From: Streptomyces sedi
GTDB lineage: Bacteria > Actinomycetota > Actinomycetes > Streptomycetales > Streptomycetaceae
Reading direction: 5' to 3'
Length of the DNA: 64,000 nucleotides
Assembly (NCBI RefSeq): GCF_006335015.1
Contig: NZ_VDGT01000016.1
Coordinates: 62,001-126,000, forward strand
A program made the translations under genes and the position numbers. The notes below the pieces were generated by a model, which searched no databases, was not told the DNA's origin, and was given only the letters and a program-made list of their open reading frames with translations. Positions 52,943 through 60,900 of this stretch are shown here, in pieces; the first letter of the stretch is position 1; every line of letters starts with the position of its first letter.

Positions 52943-53696
52943 GGGGGCCTCCGGCGACATAGAGCACCTGACCGGAGACGAAACCGGCGGCGTCACTGGT
53001 GAAGAACGAGATGGCGTGCGCGATGTCCTCCGGTCGCCCGACCCGGCGCACCGGGATGCGGTCCGCCGCGGCCTGCTGGAAGTCCTCGAAAGGGACGCCG
53101 ACCCGGTCGGCGGTGGCGGCCGTCATGTCGGTGGCGATGAAGCCGGGCGCCACCGCGTTGACCGTGACGCCGAACTTGCCCAGCTCGATGGCGAGCGTCT
53201 TGGTGAAGCCCTGGAGCCCGGCCTTGGCCGCCGCGTAGTTGGCCTGCCCCCTGTTGCCCAGCGCCGAACTGGACGAGAGGTTGACGATCCGGCCGAACCC
53301 GCCGTCGACCATGTGCTGCTGACAGGCCCGGGAGACGAGGAACGCGCCGCGCAGATGCACGCCGAGCACGGTGTCCCAGTCGGCCTCGCTCATCTTGAAC
53401 AGCAGGTTGTCCCGCAGGACACCCGCGTTGTTCACCAGGATCCGCGGGGGGCCGAGCCGCTCGGCGACCCGGTCGACGGCGGAGCGCACCGCGTCCGCGT
53501 CCGAGACGTCGCAGCCGACCGCCAGGGCGCTGCCCCCGGCCGCCTCGACGGCGGCGACGGTCTCCGCCCCGGCCTCCTCCGTCAGGTCCAGCACGGCGAC
53601 CCGGTGTCCGTCGGCTGCCAGCCGGACGGCGGTGGCGGCGCCGATCCCCCGGGCCGCCCCCGTCACCAGCGCCACGCGCTGCTCGGTGGTGGTCAT
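52935..53696 (-). CDS. fabG: 3-oxoacyl-ACP reductase-like SDR
   Basis: A 253-residue FabG-type short-chain reductase. TGAARGIGAATAV is the cofactor loop, VNNAGVLRDNLLFKM matches FabG closely, NLSSSSALGNRGQANYAAAKAG holds Ser, Tyr and Lys in order (residues about 140-161), and APGFIATDMTA follows. It may reduce a 3-oxoacyl thioester in beta-oxidation rather than in primary fatty acid synthesis, because it stands with a second SDR behind an operator and not in a fab cluster. Confidence 0.9.
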   Translation of the reverse strand: MTTTEQRVALVTGAARGIGAATAVRLAADGHRVAVLDLTEEAGAETVAAVEAAGGSALAVGCDVSDADAVRSAVDRVAERLGPPRILVNNAGVLRDNLLFKMSEADWDTVLGVHLRGAFLVSRACQQHMVDGGFGRIVNLSSSSALGNRGQANYAAAKAGLQGFTKTLAIELGKFGVTVNAVAPGFIATDMTAATADRVGVPFEDFQQAAADRIPVRRVGRPEDIAHAISFFTSDAAGFVSGQVLYVAGGPLD

Positions 53697-53749
53697 TGCT
53701 CTGCATCTCCTCGCCGTCGAGTGACGCGTCCCCTTCGGACACGGGAAGC

Positions 53750-53769
53750 TACTACCGTGTAGTAACTAC
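53750..53769. promoter_or_regulatory. Overlapping inverted repeats before SDR operon
   Basis: TACTAC-CGT-GTAGTA (53750-53764) is a perfect palindrome, and its right arm forms a second one, GTAGT-A-ACTAC (53759-53769). Three half sites in 20 bp suggest cooperative binding of a TetR- or MarR-type repressor 54 bp upstream of the fabG-like start. Confidence 0.55.
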
Positions 53770-53817
53770 CATCCGGGACTGACAGCGCGGAACCCCGCCG
53801 CCCCCACCTCACCGCCC

Positions 53818-54219
53818 TCAGCGCACGAGAACCGCCAGAAGGCGCTCCAGCTCGCCCTCGGGGTCGGCGGTCAAACCGGTGTGAACCGGCCCGGGTTGGA
53901 CGACCGTGCTGCGCGGTGCGATCAGCCAGCGGAACCTGCGCCCGGCCTCGTCACCCGCCGCGGCGCCCGCGCCCGGCCCCCCGTCGCACACCCGTTCCAC
54001 GGCGTGCAGCGCGGCCCGCACGCCCTCGACGTCCGCCGTCGGGTCCAGCGCCAGCAGCCGCGCGGTGTCCAGATGGGTGCGGGCGGCCAGGAAGGAACGG
54101 GGGCGCGAGTAGAGCAGCACGCCCGCGTTGATCGCCTCGCCGCGCTCGACGCGGGGCACCACGCGCAGCAGCGCGTACTCGAAGACGGCGCGCGCCGGCG
54201 CCTCGGGGGCCCGCGTCAT
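53818..54219 (-). CDS. DUF3037 family protein
   Basis: A 133-residue soluble protein of DUF3037 (FEYALLRVVPRVERGEAINAGVLL, in two parts, is typical). Its start overlaps the stop of the HipA-like kinase by 4 bp. The two families recur as neighbours, so it is likely a partner of the kinase. Function unknown. Confidence 0.88.
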   Translation of the reverse strand: MTRAPEAPARAVFEYALLRVVPRVERGEAINAGVLLYSRPRSFLAARTHLDTARLLALDPTADVEGVRAALHAVERVCDGGPGAGAAAGDEAGRRFRWLIAPRSTVVQPGPVHTGLTADPEGELERLLAVLVR

Positions 54220-55046
54220 CGGGTGGCTCCTCGGGTGGTCTCGGGCCGGCCGGTGAGCCAGCCGGGGGCGCCGGAGCCCCGACGTTCGGTCCTGGCACCC
54301 AACTCGACGCGCGCGCCGACGGTGGACGCGCGACCCAGCAACGTCTCGCGGTAGGCGGCCCGCAGCGCGGCGGGCTCCTCCAGGCCGGGCTCGGGCCCCA
54401 ACCAGGCGTCGGGCACCTCCGCCAGCACCTCGTCGAGCAGCTCGGCCGTCACCAGCGGCGCCAACTCCGCGTCGGCAGCCGCCACATCGGGCGCGAACGG
54501 CGCCAGCGCGTGGTCGGCGGCGGCGAAGGAACGGGCGGCGGAGGCGGCGGCCGACGGCCAGTTGTGGTGCCAGATCAGCGCGGCGCCATGGTCGATCAGC
54601 CACAGGTCGCCGTGCCAGACCAGCAGGTTCGGGTTGCGCCAGGAGCGGTCCACGTTGTTGACCAGCGCGTCGAACCACACCACCCGGCCCGCCTCGACCG
54701 GGTCCACGCGGTAGGCCAACGGGTCGAAACCGATCGAGCCCGGCAGGTAGTCCATCCCCAGGTTGGGCCCGGCGCTGGCCTTCAGCAGCTCCTGCACCTC
54801 CTGGTCGGGCTCGGCCAGGCCGATCACCGGGTCGAGCCCGATCACGGCCAACTCCGGCACCCGCAACCCGAGCCGCCGCGCCAGCCCGCCGCAGACCACC
54901 TCCGCCACCAGCGACTTGGGGCCCTGACCGGCACCGGTGAACTTCATGACATAGGTACCCAGATCGTCCGCCTCGACGATGCCTGGCAGCGATCCGCCCT
55001 CCCGCAGCGGGGTGACATAGCGGGTGGCGAGGACTTCGGGGAGCAT
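54216..55046 (-). CDS. HipA-like protein kinase family protein
   Basis: A 276-residue protein of the HipA kinase superfamily, much shorter than E. coli HipA (440). TYVMKFTGAGQGPKSLVAEV has the ATP-binding Lys, WFDALVNNVDRSWRNPNLLV in two parts holds the catalytic Asp/Asn loop, and LWLIDHGAALI the metal-binding Asp. No HipB-like antitoxin is present; instead DUF3037 follows. HipA phosphorylates glutamyl-tRNA synthetase, but the target of this subgroup is unknown. Confidence 0.85.
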   Translation of the reverse strand: MLPEVLATRYVTPLREGGSLPGIVEADDLGTYVMKFTGAGQGPKSLVAEVVCGGLARRLGLRVPELAVIGLDPVIGLAEPDQEVQELLKASAGPNLGMDYLPGSIGFDPLAYRVDPVEAGRVVWFDALVNNVDRSWRNPNLLVWHGDLWLIDHGAALIWHHNWPSAAASAARSFAAADHALAPFAPDVAAADAELAPLVTAELLDEVLAEVPDAWLGPEPGLEEPAALRAAYRETLLGRASTVGARVELGARTERRGSGAPGWLTGRPETTRGATR

Positions 55047-55176
55047 GTCGCAAGGCTATACGCCGCCGCGACCTCGCGATCCACGGCGGGCGTTCGGGGC
55101 GTCTTCGGGCGCGGGGGCGCGTGAACGGCGCTGGGGAGTATCCGGGGAGTTTCGGGTTTGTCCGGTCGGGTTGTCG

Positions 55177-55662
55177 TCACCGTCGGAGCGCGGGGAGGCC
55201 CTCAGGGCTGGGTGGAGACTGGTTGGTGCCGCGCCGGTAGGTGTAGAGGATGAACCCCTCGTGGAACGTGCCCACCTTGTCGTAGAGCGCGCGGGCCGGG
55301 GCGTCTTCCAGCGTGTTCCAGTAAAGGCTGGGGGTGCCGTGCTCCTTGGCATCCCGGGCCACCCAGTCGATCATCGCCGTCGCGACGCCCTGCCTCCTGA
55401 CTTCCGCGTCCACGAACAGGTCCGCCAGATAGCACTTCCCGGAGTACCAGACGCTGGCATGGAACAGGTAGTGCGCGATGCCGATGATCCTGCCGTCCAG
55501 TCGGGCGGCGATCCCGCGTATCCGCTCGTCGTCGAGCAGCCGTCGCCAGGTCCGTTCGTAGCTCTCGTCGCCGCGTTCGACATCGAAGTAGGCGTCTTTC
55601 CCGCGGGCCAGATCTTCCCAGCGGGTACGGTCGGACTCGGTCAGGAAGTTGATCTCCACCAT
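55177..55662 (-). CDS. GNAT family N-acetyltransferase
   Basis: A 161-residue GNAT. VEINFLTESDRTRWEDLARG begins the fold, CYLADLFVDAEVRRQGVATAMI is motif A in two parts with RRQGVA for acetyl-CoA, and YWNTLEDAPARALYDKVG motif B. ATG 55662 is chosen because AGGA lies 8 bp before it; the longer frame to 55794 adds unconserved residues. Substrate unknown. Confidence 0.88.
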   Translation of the reverse strand: MVEINFLTESDRTRWEDLARGKDAYFDVERGDESYERTWRRLLDDERIRGIAARLDGRIIGIAHYLFHASVWYSGKCYLADLFVDAEVRRQGVATAMIDWVARDAKEHGTPSLYWNTLEDAPARALYDKVGTFHEGFILYTYRRGTNQSPPSPEGLPALRR

Positions 55663-55893
55663 GGCGCCCATCCTGCCCGCGAACGGGCCCGCGCTATGCG
55701 CGTGGGGTCGAGCCCTCCCCAGCATCGAGCAGGCGAGCGCCTCCACGCGCTCGTAGTCGTCGCTCACCAGCCTCGACTCTTTCCGCCACGTCACCGGCGT
55801 CCTTCGCCGTGTCGCACGAGCGAACCCCTGCGAAACGGACCTGCTTTCGTGACGCGCGGACGCGGACCCGAACGCGCGCCGACTCCGCGAGGT

Positions 55894-56673
55894 CTACCGC
55901 TGGTCGAACCGGCGTCGGGTCTCGTGGTCGGCCGGCAGGAACGTCTCCAGATGCAGCCCCTCCAAGGCGGCATCGGAGGCGGTGCTGAGGGTGGCGGAGG
56001 TGCTGAAGAAACGGAGCGGGTCGCCGTCGACATCGATTTCGAGAGTGACCACCGGCCCCGAGAGGGGAGTCGAGACATCGGGTTCGCCGAGGTATCCGGC
56101 GATTTCCGTGGCAAGCTCGTGGTGGCGCTGATCATGGGTGCGCTCGGCACGGTGACCCACCTGCTGCCGCAGATGGCTGCCCCACTCCGCGAGGTTGCCG
56201 ATCCTGCGGGCCAGCCCGTCCGGATGGAGGCAGACCCGGACCACGTTGATCGGCGGCTCCAGCAACTCCGGCGCACAACCGGTCAGCAGCTGATCAACGG
56301 CGGCGTTGGCGTCGACGATGTCCCAGTGATCGTCCAACAGGAGTGCGGGGTACGGCAGATGGGCGTCGAGGAGCCGGCGCAGACCGTCCATCACCACCGC
56401 GATCGACGCGTCGTCCCATGCGCGATCCTGGTAGCGCGGTGCGTAGCCGGCGGCCAACAGGAGCCGGTTGCGATCCCGCAGCGGCACATCCAGGTTGTCG
56501 GAGAGACGCATGAGCATCTCTGGCGTCGGGTGCGCCTTGCCGGTCTCCACCCGGCTCAGGTGCCGGGTGGAGACCCGCGACCGGTTGGACAGCTCCTGCT
56601 GGCTGAACCGGCGTCGTTCTCGCCAGGTCCGCAACAGCGTGCCGACCGGCAGGACTTCGACCGCGACGCTCAT
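55894..56673 (-). CDS. XRE family regulator with MmyB-type ligand domain
   Basis: A 259-residue regulator. The N-terminal helix-turn-helix is at about 10-65 (FSQQELSNRSRVSTRHLSRVE), and the C-terminal MmyB-like domain has PYPALLLDDHWDIVDANAAV and the LAEWGSHL block. MmyB domains are thought to bind fatty acids. It is divergent from a SnoaL-like gene with an inverted repeat in between, the usual arrangement for this regulator family and its target. Confidence 0.9.
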   Translation of the reverse strand: MSVAVEVLPVGTLLRTWRERRRFSQQELSNRSRVSTRHLSRVETGKAHPTPEMLMRLSDNLDVPLRDRNRLLLAAGYAPRYQDRAWDDASIAVVMDGLRRLLDAHLPYPALLLDDHWDIVDANAAVDQLLTGCAPELLEPPINVVRVCLHPDGLARRIGNLAEWGSHLRQQVGHRAERTHDQRHHELATEIAGYLGEPDVSTPLSGPVVTLEIDVDGDPLRFFSTSATLSTASDAALEGLHLETFLPADHETRRRFDQR

Positions 56674-56705
56674 GCCCACGAGTCTAAGGGTCCGTATCCG
56701 GGTGG

Positions 56706-56726
56706 CCATGACCTGTGAAGTCATGG
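56706..56726. promoter_or_regulatory. Inverted repeat between XRE-MmyB and SnoaL-like genes
   Basis: CCATGAC-CTGTGAA-GTCATGG is a perfect 7-7-7 inverted repeat in the 114-bp divergent promoter region. The XRE-MmyB protein is the probable binder and would control both genes. Confidence 0.55.
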
Positions 56727-56787
56727 ATCTGCCGACCGGGCCCGGGCCAGGATGCTGGCATCCGAGCGAGATGAACGGGAGAAAACG

Positions 56788-57141
56788 ATGACGAAGGCTG
56801 TCGTTCAGCAGTACCTGGCCACCTGGAACGCGACCGGCGACGAGCGGGCGACGTTGCTCTCCAAGCACTGGTCGCCCCAGGCGACCTACACCGATCCGCT
56901 GGCGGAGGTCTCTGGCCACGAGGGGATCACGGCGGTCGTCGACGGCGTCCGGGCGCGGTTTCCCGGATTCGTGTTCACCGAGGTCGGTGAGGCCGACGCC
57001 CACCATCGCCTGGTGCGTTTCCGCTGGGGCCTGGGCCCGGAGGGAGCCGAGCCGCTGGTGATCGGATTCGACGTGCTGGTGCTGGACGAGTCGGGCCGGA
57101 TCCAGGACGTGCACGGCTTCCTGGACAAGGTGCCGGCATGA
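56788..57141 (+). CDS. SnoaL/NTF2-like protein
   Basis: A 117-residue protein of the NTF2-like fold: VQQYLATWNATGDERATLLS, WSPQATYTDPLAEVSGHEGI and FRWGLGPEG strands are typical of SnoaL-like small-ligand enzymes or binders. ATG 56788 follows GGGAGAAAA. A broken DUF1330 gene starts in its stop codon (ATGA overlap), so the two were once an operon. Confidence 0.87.
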   Translation: MTKAVVQQYLATWNATGDERATLLSKHWSPQATYTDPLAEVSGHEGITAVVDGVRARFPGFVFTEVGEADAHHRLVRFRWGLGPEGAEPLVIGFDVLVLDESGRIQDVHGFLDKVPA

Positions 57142-57350
57142 CGGCGCCTCGCGCGTAGGCGATCGCTTACCTGAAGGACGCCGAGGCCGGCCGGGAAAAC
57201 GCGGAGTACGTCGAGCGGATCGAGCCCACGTTGGCACTGCACGGCGGCCCGCCACCTCGTGCACGGCGGGCAGCTCGTCGGGCATGAGGAACCTGGGACG
57301 GCGGCATCGTGATGCCGGAGTTCCCCGACAGGATTCCGCAGGCGTTCCCT
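57138..57350 (+). pseudogene. Broken DUF1330 family gene
   Basis: Reading in three frames recovers a DUF1330 protein: ATG 57138, an in-frame TAG at 57156-57158, then AIAYLKDAEAGRENAEYVER. A one-base shift near 57249 restores RHLVHGGQLVGHEE, and another near 57293 restores WDGGIVMPEFPDR. The family's C-terminal third (the ARAWYxSPxYQ block) is missing. With one stop, two frameshifts and a lost 3' end, the gene cannot make a working protein. Confidence 0.7.
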
Positions 57351-57946
57351 CATCAGGACGCCCCCGCCAGTAGGGGGTCCAGTAGGGGTGGATGGCCTCC
57401 CGGACGGCCGCGGAGGCCCCGGACGTCATCGTCGTGGGCGAGCGTGCTGAGCAGTTCGCGCGGGAAGAGCAGACACGTCCGGTCGCGCCAGCCGTGCCTC
57501 TCCCCGCCGAACCGATCACTCACCGTCGAAGTGTGCAACGCGGCCACCATGGAGCCCCACCGCCGGAAGAACTCGCCGTCGCGCTGGGCCCACTGGCGCC
57601 GCAGCGCCAGCAGCGCTTCCGAGACGTGCGGAACCTCGGGGGTCCGCACACCCGCCCGCAGAGGCGGCTGGCGACTCGACGGACGCGGAGGCCCCGGACG
57701 TGCACCGGGATGCCCCGTTCCTCGGTGCGTTTTCACCGCCGCCGTGCGCAACCGGCAAACACGCTGGTCCGGCTCATGGCCCTCCCAACGGTGCCGGCGG
57801 GCCACCGACTCGACGCTCCCTCTGCTGTGGCGAACGCGGCGAAACCCACGTGTGAGCCCGCGAGTTCGCGCCTACGCTGGCGACCATGACCCGGCCGACT
57901 CGTGACCACGCGCCGTTGCACACCACGACGAACGAGGACCACGAAC
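57351..57946. other. Decayed region without an intact gene
   Basis: No intact gene is convincing. On the minus strand, peptide-like stretches switch frame near 57420: LRRQWAQRDGEFFRRWG and RTCLLFPRELLSTLAH (frame ending at 57353), then VREAIHPYWTPYWRG in another frame. This looks like an eroded coding sequence, but I cannot name the family. Confidence 0.4.
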
Positions 57947-58516
57947 GTGACCCGTGTCATCCGTGACTACACCCCCGCGGACGAGACCTCATGGCTCCGC
58001 TGCCGGGTGCTCTCCTTCCTCGACACCCCCTACTTCGACGACGTTGATCAGACGAAGCCCCAGATTCCCCCGCCAGGCTTCGAGCTGGTCGCCACGGACG
58101 ATTCCGGGGCCGTGCTCGGCGCCATGGACGTCACCGTCGACGACGGCCTGGCCACCATCGACACGGTCGCCGTCCACCCCGACCACCAGCACCGAGGACA
58201 CGGCCGGGCCCTCCTCGCGGAGGCCCGGGCCCGCGCCCGCGCCCTGGGCCTGAACGCGCTCGACGCCTGGACGCGGGACCACCCCGACACCCTGCGCTGG
58301 TATCGAGCCATGGGCTTCACCGAGAGCAGCCACTACCTGCACGTCTACGCGCACCACTACACCGAGCCCGGCGAGGCGGACCGAGCCGTGCGAAGCCGGC
58401 TCCCGGGGCTGAGGCCGATGGCCGCCTTTCTGCACGCCGACCTCGAAGAGGAAGAGCGGTTGAGGGCGGAGTTCTCACGCGTCCACGTCTGCCGCCGCTT
58501 CACCCTGCCCCTGTGA
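57947..58516 (+). CDS. GNAT family N-acetyltransferase
   Basis: A 189-residue GNAT. VIRDYTPADETSWLRCRVLS begins the fold, IDTVAVHPDHQHRGHGRALL is motif A with HRGHGR for acetyl-CoA, and LDAWTRDHPDTLRWYRAMGF is motif B. The substrate is unknown. GTG 57947 follows CGAGGACC; the frame extension to 57902 is not supported. Confidence 0.9.
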   Translation: MTRVIRDYTPADETSWLRCRVLSFLDTPYFDDVDQTKPQIPPPGFELVATDDSGAVLGAMDVTVDDGLATIDTVAVHPDHQHRGHGRALLAEARARARALGLNALDAWTRDHPDTLRWYRAMGFTESSHYLHVYAHHYTEPGEADRAVRSRLPGLRPMAAFLHADLEEEERLRAEFSRVHVCRRFTLPL

Positions 58517-58573
58517 CGAGGCATCACCTCGGTCCGCTGGCGCCATCGGTCCGCTGGCGCCACCGGGACTTCC

Positions 58574-58589
58574 GTCCACGTCCGTGGAC
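58574..58589. promoter_or_regulatory. Palindrome upstream of Ser/Thr kinase
   Basis: GTCCACG-TC-CGTGGAC is a perfect 16-bp palindrome, 13 bp upstream of a TACGAT -10-like element (58603-58608). It covers the -35 region of the kinase gene and could be an operator; it could also be a terminator stem for the GNAT gene. Confidence 0.4.
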
Positions 58590-58661
58590 GCACGCTGTCG
58601 CCTACGATGACCCCCACCCGGTGGCGCCCACCGCCGACCACGCAGTGAGGGGGACACCCGC

Positions 58662-60365
58662 GTGACGGAACCAGGGGCCGGTCCGACGCCCGACCCAACG
58701 TCCGGTCCGACGCCCGACGACCAGGTCCGGCCGCTCCAGCCGCAGGACCCGCGCGAGGTCGCCGGCCACGTCCTCCACGGCCGCCTCGGTACCGGCGGCA
58801 TGGGCACCGTCTACCTCTCCACCGCCCCGGACGGCCGCCCGGTCGCGCTCAAGCTGGTGCACACCCAGCTCGCCGAGGACCCGCTCTTCCGGCGGCGGTT
58901 CGAGCACGAGGTCAAGGCGGCCCGGCGGGTGCACGGCCGGTTCCTGGTCCCGCTCGTCGCCAGCGACACCGACGCCGCCGTGCCCTGGCTGGCCACGGAG
59001 TACGTGCCGGGCCCCTCGTTGCTGGCGGCTGTGGCCTCGCACGGTCCGCTGCCGCCGGACGCGGTGGTCCAGCTGATCGCCGCGGTCGCCGACGCGTTGG
59101 CGACCATCCACGCGGCCGAGGTCGTCCACCGCGACCTCAAGCCGGGCAATGTGCTGCTGGCCGCCGACGGGCCGGCCGTCATCGACTTCGGCATCGCGCG
59201 GGCCGCCGACGCCACCTCGCTGACCAGCGCCGAGTCCCGCGTCGGCACCCCGGCGTTCATGGCGCCGGAACAGATCGTGGGCCACGGCTCGGTGACGGCT
59301 GCGGTGGACGTGTTCGCGCTGGGCCTGACCGCCGCGTTCGCCGCCGCCGGCAGCCACCCGTTCGGCGAGGGTGCCACCCCCGCGCTCCTCTACCGGATCA
59401 TCAACGAGGAACCCGATCTGGCCGGCTGCCCGCCCGAGTTGCGCGACCTGCTCGGCGCCTGCCTGGCCAAGGACGCCGACGACCGCCCGGACCCGGCCTC
59501 CCTCGTCGAGTCCTGCCGGGAGCTGGCCGGGACGATGGGCCTGGCGGACCACCTCCCCGGCGACGGCTGGCTCCCCACCCACCTGGTCACCCCGGGCCCG
59601 CCGGCCACGCCGGCACCCGCTCTGCCGCCGCTCGTTCCGCCGCGGATCATGTCCGCGCCGGTCCCCGGGCCGCTCACCACCGCCCCGCCGCACCGGCCGG
59701 CCCCCCGGCCGGGCGGCCCCGGCAACGGCGCCCGCCGAGCCACCCTCGCGGCCGTGGGCACCGTGGCCGCCGCGGCGCTGGCCGTCGTCCTGATCGCTGT
59801 CCTCTCCAGCGGCGGCGGCTCCGACGACGAGCACGCCGACGACGCCGCGCCTGGCGACCAGCGGACGTCCTCCTCGCGCACGCCCCGGACGCCGGACCCG
59901 GAACCCTCCGCCGCGGACGAGCCCACCCTGCCCGAACCGGAGCCGGAACCGGAGCCCGAACCCGACCCCACCACGGAGGAGGCGGTCGAGGAGCCGCCTC
60001 CCACCGGGGACACGCACGACGCCCCGGACAACACCTCGGCCAGCATCGAGATCCTCAGTTTCGTCACGCTCTACGACGACTCCTGCGCCTGCGAGGTGGG
60101 ATACGCCGAGATCGGGGTGGACGGCGTCGACGCGGACTCCTGGGTCGTCGTGGACTGGTATGTGGACGGCGCCTTCCAGGACGTCCGGATCTCCGACGAC
60201 CTGGCCGGACCGAGCGCATTCATCGCCCTTGAGTACGCCTATCCGACCGACGACTGTTTTCTGACCTACTCCGTCGAGGCCACCCTCTACCCCTCCGACA
60301 CGCCCCTCTCCACCACAGCCGATTACAGCGGCTGCGCGGACTTTCCGCCTCCTCTCCTGGACTAG
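58662..60365 (+). CDS. Transmembrane serine/threonine protein kinase
   Basis: A 567-residue eukaryotic-type kinase. The domain spans about residues 35-290: GRLGTGGMGTVYL glycine loop, VALKLVH with the ATP Lys, VVHRDLKPGNVLL catalytic loop (near 153), VIDFGIA and the APEQ motif. A Pro-rich linker, one membrane helix (about 358-380, AVGTVAAAALAVVLIAVL), a PEPEPEPEPE acidic spacer and an external domain of about 110 residues with Cys pairs (SCACEVGY, TDDC, SGCADF) follow. No PASTA repeats are present, so the sensor part is unusual. GTG 58662 follows GAGGGGGA. Confidence 0.93.
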   Translation: MTEPGAGPTPDPTSGPTPDDQVRPLQPQDPREVAGHVLHGRLGTGGMGTVYLSTAPDGRPVALKLVHTQLAEDPLFRRRFEHEVKAARRVHGRFLVPLVASDTDAAVPWLATEYVPGPSLLAAVASHGPLPPDAVVQLIAAVADALATIHAAEVVHRDLKPGNVLLAADGPAVIDFGIARAADATSLTSAESRVGTPAFMAPEQIVGHGSVTAAVDVFALGLTAAFAAAGSHPFGEGATPALLYRIINEEPDLAGCPPELRDLLGACLAKDADDRPDPASLVESCRELAGTMGLADHLPGDGWLPTHLVTPGPPATPAPALPPLVPPRIMSAPVPGPLTTAPPHRPAPRPGGPGNGARRATLAAVGTVAAAALAVVLIAVLSSGGGSDDEHADDAAPGDQRTSSSRTPRTPDPEPSAADEPTLPEPEPEPEPEPDPTTEEAVEEPPPTGDTHDAPDNTSASIEILSFVTLYDDSCACEVGYAEIGVDGVDADSWVVVDWYVDGAFQDVRISDDLAGPSAFIALEYAYPTDDCFLTYSVEATLYPSDTPLSTTADYSGCADFPPPLLD

Positions 60366-60900
60366 GCCGTCTCGTTTGGATCTTCGCGGGACTCCCCACG
60401 CGGACCGGATGAACATGACCGCGAGGGGAAGTGCGGCGAGGAAAGGGCGAGGAGATGCGGTCGCGGTTCTCGTCGTGGCGGATCGCGAGACCGCGCCAGT
60501 GTCTGTCGCGGCTGGCGGCATCCTTCGGCGGAGTCGCGTCGCGTGCCGGTCTCGCGCTCAACGGCGGGGCCCGCCGCCTCGGTCTGCCGCGACGCGGGCG
60601 GTGGGTGTTCTGGTCCGCCGGAACGGTGCCGCGGCCGGATGACACGTCCGCGCGCGCCCCTCGCGATCTTCGCGGGGCCGCTCGACGGCCGGGCCCGCGG
60701 CGAGCAGAGGCGATGCGACCGCGACCGCACGACCCCGGGCCGCATTCCACCGTAGCGACGGCGCCTCACCCGCACCTTTCGCAACGGATTTCCCACCGGT
60801 CCCCGCTATTCCCTTTCACGTCCGAGGACTTCTCCGGGACCCGACCCGGACAACATGGGAAACACTAGGATGCCTTCGGGGGCACGCGGCGAGGGGGAGA
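60366..60900. other. Intergenic region, 535 bp
   Basis: No convincing gene: the frames here are Arg-rich and lack good starts. It is less GC-biased toward its right end (60770-60940), where the promoter of the NTPase gene probably lies. Confidence 0.45.

Noticed and set aside
60376..60868. Small plus-strand ORFs in the gap before the NTPase gene
   Set aside because: Arg-rich sequences without good ribosome binding sites or family similarity.
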